The translations under genes and the position numbers were made by a program. DNA of 64,000 nt from Phlebotomus papatasi. Its lineage: Eukaryota > Arthropoda > Insecta > Diptera > Psychodidae. The DNA lies in the NCBI RefSeq assembly GCF_024763615.1, contig NC_077223.1:109058627-109122626 (forward strand), written 5' to 3'. Each line of letters begins with the position of its first letter. Position 1 is the stretch's first letter. The notes under the pieces were generated by a model. That model was not told the DNA's origin. It saw only the letters and a list, made by a program, of their open reading frames with translations, and did not search any database. Shown here one piece after another: positions 33,712-46,111 of this stretch.

Positions 33712-34305
33712 CGGGTCCTATTCCGCTTTCTTTTGCTATGGGGGAGGTTTGATTTCCCCCGTGACTACAAAAGCTGAGATTGTAAAGAATCTTAGCTAAA
33801 AGTTAGCTGAGAGTCTTTACAATCTCTTCTATAATTTTTATCTTTTTCGTAGAAGTCTGATAGGGGGCGTGGTCTATTTAACAGTAGGAGGAGCCTCTCA
33901 GGCCACTCTCAACATTCTGATTATTTTTGTTTGAGCGTCATTGTAGCATTCCGAGCATTCCATTGATTTTGAAAATACAAAAATTCAAATTTTTCCTTTT
34001 CAAATTTCATCTTGGAAGGAGGCGTGGCCTTAAATTACTTTTTGGTAAAATTCATTTAGAAAATCCAGTCCCACTTACCCACAAATTTTAAGACAATAAA
34101 AAATTACGGTCATCTAAAGTTTCACCCTTTTCAATAATTGTTTAATAAATTGTTTTTCCTTTTTATTTATTTATTTATTTTATTTTTTTAATGTTTTTGG
34201 ACTTACCGACTAAAAAAGAGTCTTCCTTACGAGATACGATAATTTAGCATCTTTGTAACTATGTTGAATTATTAACACGACTGAATGTTGAGGAGTTGAG
34301 TAATG
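33712..34305. other. Downstream region of ari-2
   Basis: No gene is seen. Minus-strand AATAAA signals occur within the TTTATT run at 34,162-34,181 and probably serve the ari-2 mRNA. Confidence 0.55.
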
Positions 34306-37300
34306 TTATACATCTGTTGGGAAAAAGTCTTTGAGGAGTATGGTGCGTCTCTTCTCCGCAATATCCATCTGATTCTCCAAATCACCCCGATCTGTTGTCT
34401 CTGCCCGCTCCACCTTCCATGACAAATTCTCAATCTCAGCCTCCAGATTCGCCTGCAGGCACAAATACACAAATTGGCTTGCTTTTTGTTTTTTTTTTGT
34501 TGAAAAAAAAAGAGCTTATTCTAAATTTAGTTCTTAGTTTTGTGTCAAAAGAATCGATCAAATCCCTCATTGAGATTGATAGAGTAGCAAAAGAATCCAA
34601 TATTCTCTGTGTGTATGTTACTATTTTGAACACTGACCCAGAGACATCAATCAATCATTCATAAAACTCTCCGTCACACTCACATTCCGTGTGGAATCTC
34701 TTCTGAAGTCTCAGTAAAAAGATATATCCTCTTAAAAATCTATAAATCCCTCTCTATTTCTCAATTGAAAGTAATCGAGGGGATTTAACTCAATAGTTAA
34801 CGTATTTTAATTATTTTTGACAAGTGTTTGGGTTTATAGCTTTATTTACTTTGTAAATACTGCAATTAGTAAAGTTAATGATTTAATTTGCACTCAAAAA
34901 GAGATTATTCAAAAAGTGATTCATATTATTCATGTTAATGCAACTCCTTAAAAAATCTAGAGATGTCATTCAAATTGATACAAAAAAATCATGAATTGTT
35001 GTTCAACTTTTATTCACCTGCGTAAGCAATTAAAAAGATTATTTATTTATTAATTAGATATAATTTTTCTTGTCAATTCTTATCAAAATTGTACAAAAAA
35101 CATTAATTTCGAATAAAAATGTGTTATCGGGTTTAAACCAACTGAAACTGGATGAAATTTGTTCAGGATTCAAAGACCTTTCAAATGAATCCATATTTGT
35201 CCCAATCGGTTGGGAAATACGCTTTTAAAAGCCACTACAATCAATGAACTTAAAGAACTGTCAGAAGTCAGGGGAATCAGAGGATCATCAGGGGAATTTT
35301 CAGAAATTTTATCAATTTCGGTGGCCGAGAACCGTTTGCTCGATGCGATTCTTTATCCCCAAAATTCAACTCAAAATCAAATTTTCACGCATTCCAAGTT
35401 GTAAGGACACCGAGTTGCATGCATTTCGAGGTCACCTACAAAGAATCTCAGCTACCATAAGCTTATCTGGGCTTATCATTGGTTTTTAGTACACACCAAA
35501 GCTTTAGTACAAGGAATCAATTTCCCTCAATTTTTAATAATTTTATTGCTCATTGAAATCATGATTCATACACTGAGAGAAATCCGAAAAACTTAAAATA
35601 ACATTCCGGAAATGTTAATTTTACCCTGCAGTATTGATCCAAAATCGGTGTAAATATTACCCTTTTCAGGTGTATTAGGGGTTAAAATTACTCTTTATAA
35701 TGTTAATTTTACCCTTAAAAAGGTGTAAAATTAACATTAAAAAATGTTGATATATTTTTACACCTAAAAATGTTATGAGGAAAAAAAGTTAATCGCACCC
35801 TCTTTTTTTCTCAGTGTAGTTTGTCGTTGATCTTCCATAGTTTCATTTCAAATCATTAATGTACAGTGGCGGCCAAAATAATAGAATCATTTTGCAAAGC
35901 TTACAGTGGCCACAAAATAAATAGCACAGTTTCGGACACTGTAATGTATGCTTTATTTTTCAAAAAATTATGCTTTTAAATGATGAAACTAATAATAATA
36001 AATGAACTTGTATATAATTACATTTTGAGTATGCAGAAATAACCTGAAAGTTCTATCAAGAAATTTAGTACGTTCAAAATATTCTTAAAATGGCATACAT
36101 TAAGGTGACAATATAAATAGCATACCCTATAAGAAGTGATAGTTTTCGGTCTCTACTGCAATTAATAACTTAATGGCGCTGGCACACCTTTTCAATTGAG
36201 TGAAATTCAATCAAATGAAATTTTACCTCTCACTCTTTCAAACTGAAATCAGATATAGTTGTCTCTTTCTGCCAAATGAAATTTAAAATTGAAATTTCAA
36301 TTTCCATTTGAAAGAAAAGAGACAGCTATATCTGATTTCAGTTTAAAAGAGTAAGAGGTAAAATTTCAATCGATTGAATTTAATTAAATTGAAAAGGTGT
36401 GCCAGAGCCATAAGAATTCTATTTGAAAATTAAATTTGGATTAATTAATATTTAGTTAAGTAACTTTTGGAAAAAATAAGCGGTTAACAACAGAGGATCA
36501 TTACGGAAATCAGGATTTGGCACTATTCTAATGTGATTGTATTTCATGTAGAGTGGATATCTACTTAAAACTATTCCAAATAAGCCACATTCGAAAGATT
36601 TATCTTGTGGCCAATCTTTTCCTTTAAATTCATCAGGATTGAGGTCCTTCGATCGTCCTGGCCATTCTAAAAGGTCAAAATTTTGTTCTGATTGAACCAC
36701 TTTTTAAAATTCTTGGTAGTGTGTTTGGGATTATTAGCTTGGTTAAAACTTAAAAACCAAAAGCAAATTTTTTTCGATGCTGAGGTTCATAATATGGCAA
36801 GATATTATCTTGCCGAAAGATATCCTTGTAAAAAAATAGTTTATATTGCCTGATATTCCATATACAGGCCATAAGCCACTTCGCAAGAAGTAATCCCATG
36901 CTATAAAATTACCACCGCTAAGTTTTACGTTCTTAGTTATGTATCAAGGACAAAATTCTTCACTTTTGATGCATCTAATATTTTATTATGTCATATCCTG
37001 TGATATTAAACAGGAATACATCGGATAAAAGAATATTATTCCAGCATTACAGGTTCTCCTGCATATCCTCTTTAATAAAAATCAAACAACAGGTACGGTT
37101 TCATTTGAATACTAACTCTGTACGTCTGGAAACACTTTTAAACCGGGTATTTTTACATAATTGACTTTTAGTAATGCTTACTTGAGTTACTTCTTCAAAT
37201 TTTGTTCAATCTGTTCCCATATTTTCGGTGCGGCAGCAAAAGAATTCAATTTTACTATACGAACAATGACAGAATATTCTCTAGAAATAGTTATTCTCTC

Positions 37301-40300
37301 ACGAAATTTTCAAGTAGTTTGCGTGATTTTTAAGTTTGATCATAAAAAATATTGAATTATTGCTTCTCTTCCTAGAACAATACAGTTTATTAAAAAAAAA
37401 TTCTTAGTTATCCTAAACTTTTTTACGTAAAGCCTGTACAGCTGTATCAAAGACTTTATTTACATAATTTTTCAGTTCACATAAATTTATTTTACGAAAA
37501 ATTGTGGCATTAATGCCTAAATGATCGAAAATACAGGAATATAATGAATAAAACAAAAAACTAAATTTCACGCAATATTTTCAAAGAAAATGAAAGTGTG
37601 CTATTTAAATTGGCCGCATGAATTATACCTAAATTCATAAAGTGACAAAAACACATGGTTTTTAACACATACAAATATTAAATAATTATCATTTTTATTT
37701 ATAATGGGCATTATATTTTCTAAAAAATAAAGCATAATCAGGTATAAAGATTGATATTGTATCATAAAACATCAAAATAGGAAAATCGTTGAAAGTGTAC
37801 TATTTATCTTGTCGCCACTGTATATTTTTTAACTTTTGTATTTTTTCCCAATTTGTTGATATAATTCCGCAGTAGAAATCTTCAAATTATTAGAATCGTA
37901 GAAAAAGTGTTGTTTTGGCCGCTAGAGGTCTCTATTTTACACAGAATACGTCAATAGTGAAATTCAGTTCGACCAAAAAAACTGTAAAACTGTCATTTAT
38001 GGTTTCTAAATATGGCTTTATATAAACTTATTTGATTTATAGATCACATTCTTTAATTTAAATAAAAGTGGTCCAATTGTGTTGTTCAAATCAAATTTCA
38101 TTATTTATGTATTCTGTGAAAAAATACAGACCTCTAGCGGCCAAAACAACACTTATTTGACACAAGGTAATTATATTTGAACATTTCTATGTCAAAATTA
38201 TTTTAACGAATTCGGATAAGCAAAAATGCTCATGGTAAAATAGTGATCTCTGCGGAGCTGATTCTATTATTATGGCCGCCACTGTGTATCTCACTTTATT
38301 TTAGTACAGGCATGTGCTAAATTCATTTCTGACCTGAAATTTTTTTTAAACAATTTACTAATTTCCTGAAAATACTTTAAAGTATTTTCTGACGAGAAGC
38401 TGTGAAAATTTTGAATAATGCATTGTACTGTGAGTAAAATGAGTAAGAAAAAATCAATGCGTTGACGTCAAATGCAAAATTTTTTCTCACGCTTTCCCCT
38501 CATATTCATCAAAGGGAAAAAAAACTTCCGTGAGAAAAAAAATAGAGGCCTTAAAACGAAAGAAAAATAAATAAGAAAGGAAAGAAGTTTGCACTAACCT
38601 GTTGATATTCAAAGAGATCCTTCCTGGAGCCGGGCTCCATGTAGTAGGCGTAGGGATAGGTGTACTGAAGGGTGTATCGACATTTAGCTAGTAAGGCGGC
38701 AGCATTGAACAAATATTGCCAGTCAATCCATGTGCCCAGCCCTTTCATCACCTTCTCATTGATCCTATCCCTCAGCCTATCCAGTGTCTGTTGTTCCAGC
38801 TGCAGCGACTTGGAGTGATTCTCCCAGCGCTCATAGTAGTGCAGGTACTTCTTGAGTGCCTCCCTGGCCTGCGCGTGCACCGATTCGTGCGCAATATTGG
38901 GGTTCTCCTTGTACCTCGAGCACTCATAGTACTCAGACCCATGTGACTTCCAATCCCCCAAACACATCCAACAGAAATCGTGCTTGCAGTGGAAGCACTG
39001 CATGTGATTGCAACCGCCATTCTTCTCAATGCAAATATGGCATTTGGGGCAGTCTTTCGTGTGGGCACTGATATAGTTGGCAGTCTCGCTGTCGTCTGCA
39101 CACTTTGTCAGCCACTTCTTTATCACCTGACAATCCGTGGGCGCATGGTACTCCATGCCGCACTTGAAACAGAATGACGACTCGCACATGCGACAGTACG
39201 CCTTCTTCGGACTCAAGTCCTGACTACGGATTATTATCTGCAATACATTCAGCCCATCCCACAGAAAAATCCATCTTGAGAATCCACACAAATTCATTAA
39301 ATCAACTTATCTTTGGTCCTTATCAAGGTAAATTAAGCTAATTCAAAACCTGCTCCAAATGGAAATTTTTCGCTACTCTAAATGGAAACGTCATTGTTTT
39401 CACGATAAATACAGTACTAAATTATTATATTTATATATTTTCTATACCACAGTTTCATTATTTAGTTAATTTTGCTCCAAATAAAGCGAAAATCCATTCA
39501 TATTCACAAATTTTAATTTGTTAATTTCTCAGAAAAATTAAAAGTGTACCTTTTCACCATCGAATTTTTCATCGATCGACCATGTTTTCCAATGAAAATG
39601 CAAATTCTTCAATAGGAAACCCCGGAAATATGATTTTTTGGAAAGATTTTCTTATTGTTTTGGGAAAGGAGAAAAGACCAGGAATAAGAACAAATCCTGC
39701 ACTCAAGAGCAACTCAACAAGGTTTTGGAATCCTTTCGTCGCGGTTTCACTTACACTGTTTGTCTCCAATTAGAAACTTTCCCTTGTCTTCATTTGGATT
39801 AATATGTTTCCAATAGAAGCATTTAAGAAGTTTTCAAATTATATCTAAAGAATTTTCACTAAACAGTAACATTCTAGAAGAGTCCAGGAGCAAATTTATG
39901 TAATTCTCTTCAGAAAAAATATGAACTGAATGTGTTTAATCCTCTATCAAATTTAAAGCGTCTGGAAGTGGTTTTGAATTAGGACATTTACCCTAATATA
40001 ATTAATTTTGAGAGAAATAGAAATGGTAAAGGGAAAACCTTTTCCTTGAACATTTTCTTTTAGTACATGACTGTTCTCAAGTGCTTTTTGTATAATTGAC
40101 TTTTCTTTGGCTTGGTTCCTGTCACGAATGTTTTGTGGTTTTAGAACACAGCGAGGACTGGGAACAGTCGAGACAGAAATCAAACACAAAGAAAAGTCGG
40201 TAATGAAGAAAATCTTGAGAACAGTCACTTTTCATTGGGACAGAGCCGTTATAGTGAATGAATGAATGAACCCAAAATGAAAAGGGAAAATCTTTCTCCT

Positions 40301-43238
40301 GAACATTTTTTTTAGCACATGATCTTCGTCAAATGCTTTTGCTTAAGCGACTTTTCTTTGGATTAGTTCCTGTCTCAACTACTTTCCCCAATCCTGGTTG
40401 TGTTGCAAAACCATCAAAGACTCATGACAGAAACCAACATAAAAAGTTAATTATGTGTAGAAGCACTTGAGAACAGTCGTGTACTAAAAAAATATGCCCA
40501 GGAGAAAGGTTTCCTCATGTCATTTTTCATTGAAATAGCACCATTATGCTACTATTCCAATGAATAATAAAAACAGGAAATATTTCTCCTGAGTATTTTT
40601 TAGCACACGACTGTTCTCAAGTTTTCTGCCTAAACGACTTTCCTTTGCATTGGTTCCTGTCATGAATATTTTGTGGTTTTAGAACACAACGGGGACTTTA
40701 GAAAACAGTTGTGAGAACTAACACAAAGAAAAGCCGATAATGCAGATGCATTTGGGAACAGTCATGTACTAAAAAAAATATACCCATGAGAAAGGTAGGA
40801 TTCCATTGATTCTAGCGGAAAAATATGTCGGTATTCCATACTTGAGTAACCCCTTGGGGTTAATTCATATTTTCCTATGTGGCTTTTTATTTTCAGTGTT
40901 ATATTTTTTTCAATTGCGAAAACAAGAAAAAATCCTGATAACAAGGCCTAAAAAATGTGAATTTTAAATAAAATTTTAATTTTAAGGCTAGTTGAGAACT
41001 TGAAATTGAGTCTTAGAATTGAGAAACCCTTAAGGAATGAAATATACTTCACATTCAGAACTTCTTTACCTTACTTCTTTACCTCAAATTCAGAAGTATT
41101 TAATAAAATTAAAAAAATAGAATTCAATCTTATCTCAAAATTGCATTGAAAGCCTCGTAAAACTGAGATTCAAAATAAAAATATGCAAAGATTAGCATAA
41201 ACGTGGTGGAAATCAATGAACTTGATTTGCAACATTTTATGAATACGAAATCGCTTAATTTAGTCAAAAATTTTATTTGTGTAAACTTTTCGACGCTCTT
41301 TAAATAGTATTTGAGCAACCGGATTTGCAGAAAAAAAGTTAAATTAATTTCCATTTTTTTAATTGACTCATAAAATTTTGACAAACACAAAGAAACTAAT
41401 TTGCAAAAAGATGAATTTATTTTATTAAGAAACTGCGCATTAAAAGGCGTTTAGAGATATCAAAATGATAACAAAATGCGAACAATTTTAGGTTATGTTG
41501 AGCCTAACCTCAAAACTTTTAGACATTTTGTGTGGTAGAATCTCAAAAGCTGCTTTTTAAGTAAAATATTGAAATAATAAATTTAGCCATGACGGAAAAC
41601 GCGGAAAACTGATCTAAATTTTTTTAGATTTTATATTTATCAAATTCTAACCTCAAAAACATAACAGATTTTGTTCATTTTAAATTTTTCTTAAGTGTTC
41701 ATTAATTTCTGAAATAAAAAAAAAGATGCATATTTTTGAATCGGGAGAAAAAATGCAGGTTCCACTGCGCTTGAAATTTTCCTGCTATGATGAGGATGTC
41801 TTTTTGAGGTTAGATTATACATAACCTCAAATTGGAAGTTAACTTCTTTAACGACTTAAAAAAAATCTCGATAAGTTTACTTTTTTTATTTGGTAAATCG
41901 TTATTTTTTGGGTTTCGTAGTTATGTAAAATGTGTATGACCTAACCTTAAAATAGAGAATTTTCACAACAAAAAATCCCGAGTTTGAAGTAATATGAAAA
42001 TTTTTCATTAAGAATTCTCAAGCCTGTTTTTTCTTCTTGGAATAATTATTGAAAAAAAATTCTTACACAAAATTAAGACAATTTTGTTGATAGATTAAAA
42101 TATGCGATTTTTAAGGTTATGTTGTGTTTAACCAAAAAATTTTTAAACTTGAAAATCTTAAAAATGCATTAGAAATTTAAATTATTAAGAAATATTTGAT
42201 ATCAGGCAACTTTTAGTCGCTTGGAATTCTTTTTGAGGTTACATCATATCATACATAACCTCAAATAATAAAATAACCTCTAAATAAGGGAATCAGGCGC
42301 AAGTTAAAATCAAAAGGCCGTTTTTGAAGGGACAGAAACTTCGGGAAAAACTCAATTTCTAGGAACCAGTACTCCCGGATAATTCCCAATCCTCGGAAAG
42401 GAATCCCTAACGCATTGGTCTGACTAACCTGACAGTTGGGCCCTGGGCAGAATCTCAGTTCCGGATGTGACTTGACGTAGTCCTGAAAAGCAAACTGGAG
42501 ATACTTTTCCCTCAGATGGGGTCCCCTGAGGAGCTTGAGAACCAAATCTTCGGGCACACGAACATCGCACTTTGGTGCCATGCAGCCGATTCCCGTGGAA
42601 ATGCCCAGACTGATCTGGGTCTCGAAGTGCATGGCCCAGCAGTCGCGGCAGAAGGAGTCACCACAGGAGAGGCTATAGAACCTCTCGACGTTCTGGTAGA
42701 TGACACAAACTGGGCACGTTCGGGAGGTTCTGTAGGGGCCCAGATTGGCATTCACTGGCCTCATCCGGGTGCCCACCTGGGACTTTGGGGTTGAAAGGGA
42801 GATGTGAGGGAGTTTTCAAAGAGATTTCAGGGGCAGGAGATACTCACCAGAAGGTTAACTGCATTATCACGATACTTATTGACGATGCTATCGACACACC
42901 ACTCATTCTCGTGCAGGAGGATCTTAGCCAGGGACGGGGACAGCTGCAGCAGATCACTGACTTTCTCCACAGCATCATTGAGGAGCTTCTTCACCTCATC
43001 CACCGTGTAGCATTCGTAGTCAAAGTATTCGGGATCGTATTTATGCGGATCGAATGGCTCAACATCGCCATCCTCGAGGCCTGCAAATGTCCCCAGAATA
43101 CCCTCAGTCAACTGTCCGGGTAGCCCCCCAATCCCACACAGGCATCCTCCTGGCCACACACTCACCTGTGTTGTAGTAATCATCGTCCTCATTGTCGGAA
43201 TACGAATCCATTTCATTTTCATCGGAATCGGCTGACAT
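34306..43238 (-). CDS. ari-2: Ariadne-2: RBR E3 ubiquitin ligase, 5 exons
   Basis: RBR ligases take ubiquitin from an E2 onto a catalytic Cys and pass it to substrate; ARIH2 works with neddylated cullin-5. The exons are 43238-43166, 43080-42848, 42776-42429, 39237-38599 and 34452-34306; all phases agree (1,440 nt, 479 residues). The N-terminus is acidic (residues 1-24). RING1 starts at C123/C126 and continues C140, D142, C145, C148, C167, C172. The IBR runs from C212 through C233/C236/C241/C244 and the HAPTDC segment. Rcat holds C281/C284 and the catalytic Cys294 in NGGCNHM. The C-terminal Ariadne helical domain includes REALKKYLHYYERWENH and GTWIDWQYL. The last exon encodes ANLEAEIENLSWKVERAE to the stop and lies 4.1 kb from the previous exon, across nested Tc1-like elements. 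Oddity: RING1 residue 142 is Asp where relatives usually have His. The start is the only Met before the acidic run. Confidence 0.96.
35571..35816 (+). mobile_element. CACTGAGAG-family MITE, 246 bp
   Basis: The ends CACTGAGAGAAATCCGAAAA and TTTTTTTCTCAGTG are flanked by TA. This is the cleanest copy of the family; it lies in the last intron of ari-2. Confidence 0.92.
36173..36412. mobile_element. Palindromic MITE nested in the inner Tc1-like element
   Basis: TGGCGCTGGCACACCTTTTC on the left is mirrored by AAAAGGTGTGCCAGAGCCA on the right. The arms also pair at CAGATATAGTTGTCTCTTTC with GAAAAGAGACAGCTATATCTG. Confidence 0.8.
36452..36700 (-). pseudogene. Tc1-like transposase fragment
   Basis: The frame contains LLEWPGRSKDLNPDEF, which matches the region around the last catalytic acidic residue of Tc1 transposases (family consensus DWPxxSPDLNPIE). 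The surrounding reading frame is broken and no full transposase can be followed, so it is a dead remnant. Confidence 0.75.
39326..39995 (-). mobile_element. TAGGGTAAAT-family element, copy D
   Basis: This is an inverted copy in ari-2 intron 3. The left end is trimmed (AAGGTAAATTAAGCTAATTC) and the right end is AATTAGGACATTTACCCTA. Confidence 0.85.
40015..40800. repeat. Three tandem foldback units, about 260-270 bp each
   Basis: Each unit runs from TCCTGAACATTTTTTTTAGC, ACATGACTGTTCTCAAG and CGACTTTTCTTTGG to the inverse, ending GAGAACAGTCGTGTACTAAA and CAGGAGAAAGG. Units lie at about 40,040-40,250, 40,300-40,530 and 40,585-40,800 in ari-2 intron 3. Confidence 0.75.
41480..42260. repeat. Cluster of AGGTTA...TAACCT hairpin motifs
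   Basis: Short inverted words recur: AGGTTATGTTGAGCCTAACCT near 41,492, GAGGTTAGATTATACATAACC near 41,815, and GAGGTTACATCATATC before ATAACCTC near 42,236. They lie in ari-2 intron 3. The same motif is found in other introns. Confidence 0.65.
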
Positions 43239-43797
43239 TTTTCTCAGTCCGGAGCAAATCTCAGGCGTTTTGTCGGGATTTCCCGAGCATCCACTGCCAC
43301 TGTCTGCTGGGAATGGTGTTCAGGAAGACCCAAAGGAGGCACACACAAGCCCAAATGCACTTTTTCACACCGAAAATCACCAACAAAAATAAATCTTCTG
43401 CACACTCTTCACTTGACATTCACCAACCTGAAGTTTTCCTCTGACACTTCTTCTTACCCAAAATACACTGCTAAAAACGGAAAGAATAATGTGCTATAAT
43501 TTTTAAATTTATTGAAATTTTTGATGAAAAATAAATTTCAATTTTAACATTTTTTATTTTTTCCATTCTTGAATGCAAAAGCTAACTGATTTTTCTGAAT
43601 AAAAAATAATTTTATAAATTCACCTGGCCTTTTATCTAAAGACGTTTTTCCTCCTTTTGCTTTCAACTTTTCTCCTAACCTTTCAAAATAATGTTTTTTC
43701 TTAGGTTTTCTCGAAAATGGCTCCAATGATTTCTTTAATTTTCGTCCATACGTAAAGGCCGGAAAATGTGCCATTTTTAATTTTTGGAAGATCAAGT

Positions 43798-44316
43798 TTA
43801 ACCCTTTAAGGACGATTGGAACACCGGTGTCCCGTAAAGAAAATAATTTTTCCTGACTACCCAAAATTAAATTTTTTCTTATGTCTGTACATAATCGTAA
43901 AGTAGAAGGTTGAAGGAATCCACAATATTTTTTGCAAGTCTCCTAGCTATTTGATATGTAGTAAATATTTAAGCTCGAAAATGGCGAATTTTTAAATTCT
44001 CAAATTCTTAATTGATTTTATTTATTTTTTATACTTCTATTTTTTTTTAAGCAAAACCCTTTTCGCAATAAAAACTACAATACTCATACGTAATATTTTT
44101 CATTAAAGCGAAAAATATTATTCATTGGTATTGTCAGAAAAATTGATTAAATTTTTGGGCTATTTTTGTCCCTGTCCTAAACACAGAATACACCAAATAA
44201 GCCTCTGTTGGACTTTCCAAGGTTAGATGTAAGACTTATCATTGATTATGTTTCTCAGTTTAATTTTCATTGTTGATTTTCAGTCCGTAAAAAGTGTCTC
44301 GTCGTTAAAGGGTTAA
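43798..44316. mobile_element. TTAA-flanked piggyBac-like element, 519 bp
   Basis: The ends TTAACCCTTTAAGGACGA and TCGTCGTTAAAGGGTTAA are inverted. It is related to the 122-bp palindrome at 16,391-16,512, sharing ACACCGGTGTCCC. Confidence 0.82.
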
Positions 44317-45362
44317 CAATGCTAGAGGGCCTATTTTTCAATTAATTCGCTTAAAATTGAGATATTTTAGAAAAGGTCTTCAAATTTCCAACCCGGTTGC
44401 ATCAGTATAACTCTCTAATGATATATAAAAGTACTAGTAAACGATATATTTTGTTCAGTTTTATTTATTGGCCGTATATTTTTCAATTTGTTATTCCGAG
44501 GTAGAGGAAAAACTACATTTGAGTTCTGCTGCATTCGAGATTCACGAAAAATTAGTGAAATCCTTTAATGAGACTTTAAAAAAAGAAATAAATTAGAGGA
44601 ACTATTCTTTGTGGAAATTCTGTTTTTGTACCATTTTTTTATAATTGAAAAGAAATTATTTTAAACCAAAAAGGTTCTTATGACTTTACAGTTGTTTAAT
44701 CTGAGTTTTATAATTTTAAGTAGTTTGGATAGTTTATAAACTGGTTTTCAATCAGTTTTTCAAAAGCTTTTCTTCTAGCTTCAATTTTTCTTTGAAGTTT
44801 TAGAAGATTTGTGCAAGCATTTTACTGTTAAAAATTCACCATAAACTATTTCCACATCTCAATTTTTCTGATCTCAAATTATTTCTAAAATACTAAAACG
44901 TTTCCACAACAAATTCTTCAGAAATATTTTCAAATGGTTTGTTTTTGGTGCAGAAACTTGGTAAACATAGAAATTAGAAATTATAAAATCTGTTCTTATA
45001 ATGTTTGAAAATCTAATTCAAGCACAATCTTATAATCTGGTGTATTTCTTTAAAAATATTTCTAAAAATAACCAGATAGACTTTTCCTTGAAGAAAATCA
45101 TGACATTTCTTAGAGTTCGTGTCGAAAATTGCCCAAAAATTATCGCTGAAAATGTTTTATGTATGAAAATTTTCCGTGAGCTTAAGCTCATTACGTTTTC
45201 GCGGTTTTTCGTTCCCAAATATGTGCATAATCCCGGGAGCACCTGTATGATGATTGGAAATGCTGTATACCTCATCGAATCAAAACATTTCATAATCTAT
45301 TTCTTTTAATTATCTTCAAAGACTTTAAACCTATATCAAAAAAAAACTGAGATATCAAATTA

Positions 45363-45682
45363 CAGCGAGTTCCGCGTTAAAAGATTTTTTCGGGACCGAA
45401 AAAAGCCCGTGAATTAATTCTAGTGACGCAGTAAAATTGCATATCTGCAGGAGATATCTTTGGGAAAAGTATAGAAACGCCGTGATGTATACAAAACATT
45501 TTCCGCGCCAATTTCCGCGCCTATTTTCATCGCCAACGGTTCATAAAAAATGTATTTCAAATTTACCGCGTGAAGTATTTGCATACATTTAGGGGCATTT
45601 CAAAAAGAATTTTATAAATGAGCTCCCAAGTACTTCTTATCAAATTCTTACAGTCCGTTTTCTCTCAAGCCGGAACTCCCTG
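45363..45682. mobile_element. TA-flanked MITE (CAGCGAGTTCCG ends), 320 bp
   Basis: CAGCGAGTTCCGCGTT and AAGCCGGAACTCCCTG are inverted ends beside TA. The interior shares TTTTTTCGGGACCGAAAAAA-type words with 12,885-12,905. Confidence 0.65.
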
Positions 45683-45970
45683 TAATATTGATAAATCTAA
45701 AAACACACAAACACAAATGGAGTTGAAATTTCAAGTAGTTTAGTCCAGTAGTAGACCGAATGCATTTAGCTACTGCAAAATCATAATTTCATGACATTGG
45801 CGCTGAAAAATTACAGTAATCATCAAAAACTAATTCACAGAACAACAAAATTCACAAGATTCCCCAGGTTCAACTTCAAACCCAAATTCCAAATTTCAAG
45901 CGTTCTAGTTGACTTACACTGTGAACCTCACTTACCACAAGCTAAAACAAGTTCATCACTGGATTTTTGA

Positions 45971-45976
45971 TTTATT
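45971..45976 (-). terminator. Candidate HPS3 poly(A) signal
   Basis: AATAAA on the minus strand, 136 bases past the stop codon. Confidence 0.5.
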
Positions 45977-46111
45977 AATTTTCCTCTCAACATTTTCCTC
46001 TATTGGAAAATCCATAATTACGGGATAGAATTTGTCCAAAAAATGTAACCAAAAAACATTAACATCAATTCATCTACAATTTGTGCTATAGAAAAAATTT
46101 TTCACGCCACT

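Larger units (their letters stand above)
35904..37820 (-). mobile_element. Inner Tc1/mariner-like element, 1.9 kb
   Basis: The ends CAGTGGCCACAAAATAAATAG and CTATTTATCTTGTCGCCACTG are inverted and flanked by TA. Subtracting the 240-bp palindrome at 36,173-36,412 leaves about 1.68 kb, the usual size of a full Tc1 element. A transposase remnant is on the minus strand at 36,452-36,700. Confidence 0.85.
35864..38284. mobile_element. Outer Tc1/mariner-like element
   Basis: The ends CAGTGGCGGCCAAAATAATAG and CTATTATTATGGCCGCCACTG are inverted and set beside TA. CAGTGGC ends with AAAATAATAG are typical of Tc1-like transposons. It is split by the inner element at 35,904-37,820. Confidence 0.85.
43239..46111. 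other. Intergenic between ari-2 and HPS3
   Basis: It contains the ari-2 upstream region, a TTAA element (43,798-44,316), a TA-flanked element (45,363-45,682), and a candidate HPS3 poly(A) signal at 45,971-45,976 (minus strand). Frames at 43,544-43,864 and 45,001-45,309 show no domain. Confidence 0.55.
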
